Assembly (NCBI GenBank): GCA_036924085.1
Contig: JAVGWX010000005.1
Location: 97,192,172 to 97,256,171, forward strand
DNA: 64,000 bases
From: Ariolimax columbianus
Lineage: Eukaryota > Mollusca > Gastropoda > Stylommatophora > Arionidae
Direction of reading: 5' to 3'
A program made the translations under genes and the position numbers. Below the pieces are notes generated by a model, which ran no database searches, was not told where the DNA came from, and saw nothing but the letters and a program-made list of their open reading frames with translations. Shown here piece by piece: positions 59,763 through 64,000 of the stretch. Each line of letters starts with the position of its first letter. Positions within the stretch are counted from its first letter, which is position 1.

Positions 59763-60214
59763 CTTGTGTATGACATGTCAGATGACAGGATGGTAAAGGT
59801 AGTTTCATAGCAAATGTTGTTGTCAGGGACAAAGTGTGATAGACTTTATTGTACTAGCTCTGAGTGTTCTGATGTATCTTGCTGACTTGTAGTTCTGAGC
59901 TGTAAGGTAGGTACTCATTTTCAGTTTGATAAACTGAAACTTGTCAAGAGTTGTAAACTTGCTTCATCAATGAGCCAGTATCTACCTCACTTAGGATAGC
60001 AACTAGTGAACCAAATGTGGAGTAAGATGTGTAAGTCCCAGAATGTGATCCAGCTTCTACATCTGCTTCTAACCCTCGAGAATAGCGTGCTATTTTCTCT
60101 ATTGTTCTTGGATTTTATATGAGATATTGTTTCTGGAGATTTAAAAAAATGTTCTGGTATCATACATGGGGAATTGTTTCTAAGCTTTCTTGTGTGTGGT
60201 ATCATAAATGAAGA

Positions 60215-60565
60215 TATTGTTTCTAGAGTTTTCTTTTTTCTCTGAATTATTTATGGGTATTATTTCTGGAATTATCTTTTGTTCCTGTATCATATATGAG
60301 TATTGTTTCTATAGCTTTCTTTTATTCCTGTATCATATGTCAGGTATTGTTTCTGTAGCTTTCTTTTATTCCTGTATTATATATGAGTATTGTTTCTATA
60401 GCTTTCTTTTATTCCTGTATCATATGTCAGGTATTATTTCTGTAGCTTTCTTTTATTCCTGTATTATATATGAGTATTGTTTCTATAGCTTTCTTTTATT
60501 CCTGTATCATATGTCAGGTATTGTTTCTGTAGCTTTCTTTTATTCCTGTATTATATTTGGGATGC
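60215..60565. repeat. Minisatellite, 44-bp unit in 88-bp dimers
   Basis: Units of TATTGTTTCTATAGCTTTCT then TTTATTCCTGTATCATATGTCAGG alternate between ATCATATGTCAGG and ATTATATATGAG endings, giving a dimer period of about 88 bp. Confidence 0.92.
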
Positions 60566-60589
60566 TGTTCCTTGAGCTTTTTATCAAAC

Positions 60590-60745
60590 TCTGAAGACTA
60601 CACTACACTCAGTAGGCATGTGGTCAGAGTGAATGGCATGGTGTACAATGCCTACACTAGAAGGGTTAGACCTCACTGTTTGTTGCCTATTGCAACATGC
60701 TCTGAGTGTGGCAGTTGCTCTAGTCTCATCATTCACATTGATAAT
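60590..60745. repeat. Dispersed repeat, family J-related
   Basis: Contains GGCATGTGGTCAGAGTGAAT, GGTTAGACCTCACTGTTTGT and CAACATGCTCTGAGTGTGGC, parallel to the right part of 35557-35745. Confidence 0.55.
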
Positions 60746-60774
60746 TTTGTGTGTGTGTGTGTGCGTTTGCCTTA

Positions 60775-61005
60775 TTTCTCTATTCCCCAAGGCGGTGTGC
60801 ATTGCACTTTGGTTTTTATTTTGCACCTGTCGGCCCAATGCATCCGACTTCAGCATGCATTTTATGTAAGGGTCTACTTCCTCCTGCATTTTCTAAGGGT
60901 TTGCTTCCCCGGGGTAACGGCCGGTGCTGTGATGGGGATCGAACCCAGCACCTTCGGGGGGTGAGCCGTGTCACTTATCCACTAGCCCACGCAGTCCCCA
61001 CATTG
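60775..61005 (-). mobile_element. tRNA-derived SINE, family A, copy 4
   Basis: Reverse complement of the family: CTATTCCCCAAGGCGGTGTG, CATCCGACTTCAGCATGCAT, GGGGTAACGGCCGGTGCTGT, GATCGAACCCAGCACC (B box) and ACTTATCCACTAGCCCACGC (A-box side). It has the most complete tRNA-like head of the four copies. Confidence 0.88.
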
Positions 61006-61132
61006 GTAATTCAATCATTTATATACACTGACAACCCATATCAATGAAAATGACAACAAGGAAGGTTCAGGCGTTCCTCAAACGGTGCCTACGTCGAACA
61101 GTGTGATTAAAGTTGTAAGAGAATGTTTCTAA

Positions 61133-61425
61133 TGTGAAATTTTGGGAAAGATATCAGTAGCACTTGAGATGAAGAGAAGGTGTTGGAACTGGATGTGACA
61201 CACATTAAGCAGACTTGCTGATAGTATTACAAGATAGTCTCTGTTCTGGAATCCCCAAGTTAAGAGACTTCGAGGTAGACCAAAACACATATAGAAAAGA
61301 GAGGTTGCAACAAACATAAAGAAAACAGGGAAGATATGGGCTGAGTTCAAAAGTATGGCACAGGACAAAAGGATTTCACATGTATTTAATGAAGACCTAT
61401 GCATCGCAGGGAGTTGAAAGGTTTT
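61133..61425 (+). pseudogene. LINE RT C-terminal fragment
   Basis: Plus strand reads KRRCWNWM, SRLADSITR, LFWNPQVKRLRGRPKH, REVATNIKKTGKIWAEFKS and MAQDKRISHVFNEDLC. This is the stereotyped end of a non-LTR RT protein (RGRP..W....E). Two stops are present. Confidence 0.78.
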
Positions 61426-61559
61426 GATTGATTTAATGTTTGATTACCAAACTCATCTTGTAATCTAGACCTTTCGTTTCAATCAAAATTAAAAATGACA
61501 ATGACAAAAAAGAGAAAGAACTCAAAGAATGAAAATATAAATCAATAGAAGACTTGGCT

Positions 61560-62925
61560 TGACTTGATCACTCCTTGTCCTTCACGAGCTGCAGTAATCT
61601 TCCATTCTTCTTCTTGTGAATCAGTTTCTGCAGGATGGGCAAACTGATCTCATGTCCAGGGTGCTGATACTGTCATATATTTTAGTAAGAAAACAGGCTG
61701 AGGCTTCGCTGCTAGAGCAAGAGCTAGAGTAGCTGTTGAGTAGCACACCGCAGAAATGACAAAACTCTCCAGTGCAAGGATGGAGATAGAGACAGTGACC
61801 TTGACTCTTAGGAGGCTGTCTTAGATCTCTTTAAAGAGTGTATAATCCTCTCTGATTCCCAATCCTTAATTCAGAAGGTCCATTAGGGCTGACTATGGCA
61901 TGAGTGAAGGGCAAACATTAAGGCCTTGGACCATGTACTGCACTAGTGATTGTGGGATTTTCAGGAATACAAGAACTCACATCATTCTGATCTTAAAAGC
62001 ATCCACAGTGAAGACATAGGCAAAGAATAGAAATACAATTTTAAAGTTTGTCAATGACTACCTCTTGGATGAAGACATTGATGAACCGTTGTTGATGCAT
62101 AGATTGCAAAGTTTTGAAATCATATATGAACTCAGCAGAGAGGGCTGTCTGAGAGGACAAAGCAGGAGTCTGTACAACCAGCAAGCTACAAGACCCATCA
62201 GTATTTACACTCATTGCCATATACTGAGAGGGACTGTGCACTTTTTGGTTTGTCTGAAATGCAATGACGTTGATTCTTAACAGAACAAAACAATTATCAG
62301 TCCTCCTTAGTCATTTCTTATGAGATACCAAGCAGGTTACTGTGTAACTAGTCATAGCTTGCCTTTTGCAACCCTGGTATTACAAGTCCATTATGTGGAA
62401 GAATGAACTGTACATATCTACACAATTCAGCAGAAGGTAGCCCATTTTGAGAATATAACTTATCAATTTTAAATCACAAAGGATTCTGAAGGGAAAAAAG
62501 TTTTACCTTTCACCATTCAAAACTGCCAGAAATTGTCCATTAAACTTCCCTGTCTGTCCTTGCAACATGGTAACACTAATAACACTATATTTAGAGAAGT
62601 CTATGGCAATAGTGGATAGGAGATATAAAGGCCTCAAGCCTTCCAGAGGCTTGTGTGGATCTACTGTTCTAGTCATGTTCTGATTTGTAGCAATTAAACA
62701 GCAGACATCCTGGAAACAAATTCAATCACAAAGAGGACATTTGATGAAATGGGCTGCCCAACTCTATAGCCAAGCAAACAGTTTTAGGATTGGACAAAAA
62801 AGGAAGATTCAGAATGTCTAGGACAGAAAACATTAAGAAATTGGTTGATAAAACTTGGAGAGTGACAGGAACACTGGTGATGGAGAGACTGAGGTGATTG
62901 TTGTTGCTGTCGAAGTCAATCGTAC
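61560..62925 (+). pseudogene. Diverged RNase H LINE segment, copy 3
   Basis: Aligns with the two copies at 11560-12245 and 13360-14070. TTGTCAATGACTACCTCTTG and AGCAGGAGTCTGTACAACCA (62047-62190) correspond to their 3' part. GGCCTCAAGCCTTCCAGAGG and TGGATCTACTGTTCTAGTCA (62630-62680) correspond to an earlier part. The order is scrambled relative to those copies, so it has been rearranged or comes from two fragments. Confidence 0.65.
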
Positions 62926-62929
62926 TGAG

Positions 62930-63750
62930 TTAATTTAACTCTTGACACTGTTTCTTATGTGGTGGGTTACAGTGACTCTTCTTACATCCTGACGCATACT
63001 TGAGAAATTGGATCAATGCACTACTGGCTGTAGTGCTATAGTGCAATGCAAGGCTCCTCAGTATGCTCACCACCATTGGTATTGCATAATCGGTCCCCAT
63101 CCCATTTGCCAGGCTGCTGTGAAATTACCTGGGCATGTGGGAACGTGTTATTGGCGGCCTCCAGGGAGGACATATTCAATGACAGTTGCACAATTGCATG
63201 AAGATGTAACGAACATAGCCAACATATACCTTTTTCTTGTGCTTACGAACTTCCAAAGTGTTGGGCTGAAGAATATCACGTTCTATTGTGTTTATGAAAT
63301 ATGTGTGCGTTCTGTTTTCTAAAAGTGGGCGACGTGCAGTTTTTGAAGGTCAGCAGTCTTATCCGTTTCGTTAGGAATGCTTATTGTTTGACAATACTGA
63401 ATTTCCTTCACCACAACAGAAGATTCATGCTCAGTGAGCTTGACTGAAATTAATTTTTTTATTTATGACCGTCTGATCCCTCTCAGTTCAGAAGTAGAGA
63501 AATGAATACAGAACATGAATAAGATTGTTTGAGTATACATTGGCATTGACGTTTGATTTTTCAGACAACAGTCAAGCAAAATTCAACAGCATTGTTATAT
63601 TTAATTAATAATTATGTGTGATTATATTTATATATATAGATATGTCTAAATGATTGAAATACTAATAATAGTATAATAAGTATGGCTAAGACCAGGCTTA
63701 AGGCAGGAAAAAAACATTAGCATTAGCAATAACAGTGTGAAAGTGTTAGT
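62930..63750. other. Intron, unassigned
   Basis: A plus-strand open frame at 63008-63322 (start MDQCTTGCSAIVQCKAPQ) matches nothing I recognise and may be eroded transposon sequence. The rest is AT-rich. Confidence 0.35.
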
Positions 63751-63754
63751 GTTT

Positions 63755-64000
63755 AAAAAAAATTGGAGGGATTAAAAGTAGATAAATGTCCAGGTTAAGA
63801 TGGTATCCATACAAAATTAATATTTGAAATTAGAGACCAACTAGCAAAACCATTGGATATATTATGTTCTCAATCACTAACAAAAGATTGTTCCAAGAGT
63901 CGGAAAGATGCAAGAGTGATCCCCTTTTTCAAAAAGGGAGAGAAATCAGATCCAGCAAATTAAAGACCGGTGAGTTTAACAAACATAGTCTGTGAATTGC
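63755..64000 (+). pseudogene. CR1-type LINE, start of RT domain, running off the window
   Basis: Plus strand: KLIFEIRDQLAKPLDILCSQ, SRKDARVIPFFKKGEKSDPA, a stop, then RPVSLTNIVCEL. This matches KLLFEIRDQLAKPLAILC and DAGVIPLFKKSKKSDPATYR of the split CR1 copy. It is a third CR1 locus and continues beyond 64000. Confidence 0.85.

Noticed and set aside
63008..63322. 104-residue frame with several cysteines and histidines
   Set aside because: Cysteine spacing does not fit EGF or a zinc finger, and no splice sites link it to the EGF gene in phase.

Overview
This is nuclear DNA from an animal, AT-rich and dominated by introns. It carries spliced exons with GT..AG borders, non-LTR retrotransposons of several clades, tRNA-derived SINEs, piggyBac transposons and many minisatellites. 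The mix of SINE types and a large multi-EGF gene suggests a lophotrochozoan, most likely a mollusc. That assignment is inference only. There are no bacterial operons, rRNA genes, intact tRNA genes or CRISPR arrays.

The only host gene I can support lies on the minus strand and crosses the whole window. Its first and last exons fall outside. I placed 16 exons between 59762 (5' side) and 1907 (3' side). Joined, they give 2252 nt with no stop, and the codon phase agrees at all 15 junctions. The encoded piece is about 750 residues: one six-cysteine EGF domain, a 51-residue linker without cysteine, then 15 complete and one partial laminin-type EGF repeats. This order resembles MEGF6 and, less closely, MEGF10/11, PEAR1 and Draper. 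The protein is probably secreted or the ectodomain of a membrane protein, but no signal peptide or membrane segment is in view. A lysine-rich exon at 7563-7682 fits the phase and could be a cassette exon.

Layout, low to high coordinates. 1-10100: last two EGF exons, degenerate minisatellites, the possible cassette exon, one SINE. 10100-16500: a composite of 52-bp and 27/28-bp minisatellites interleaved with three copies of one SINE and two copies of an RNase H retrotransposon fragment, partly duplicated in tandem. 16500-22500: two EGF exons, a 2.2-kb I-type LINE, SINE fragments. 22500-31100: minisatellites, a jockey-like LINE remnant, and a nearly complete CR1-type LINE on the minus strand split by a second I-type LINE with a 16-bp target-site duplication. 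31100-39700: two piggyBac elements with TTAA duplications, one inside a minisatellite and one inside a LINE reverse transcriptase, plus more CR1. 39700-50700: five EGF exons, CR1 and other LINE fragments, a minisatellite interrupted by transposons, and a minisatellite with higher-order structure. 50700-64000: remaining 5' exons, a 1.8-kb GATG-rich array, more SINEs and LINE ends.

Tandem arrays lie within about 120 bp of many exons. Two arrays look derived from internal parts of a SINE also present here. Long open frames inside the arrays are by-products of repeat structure, not genes.
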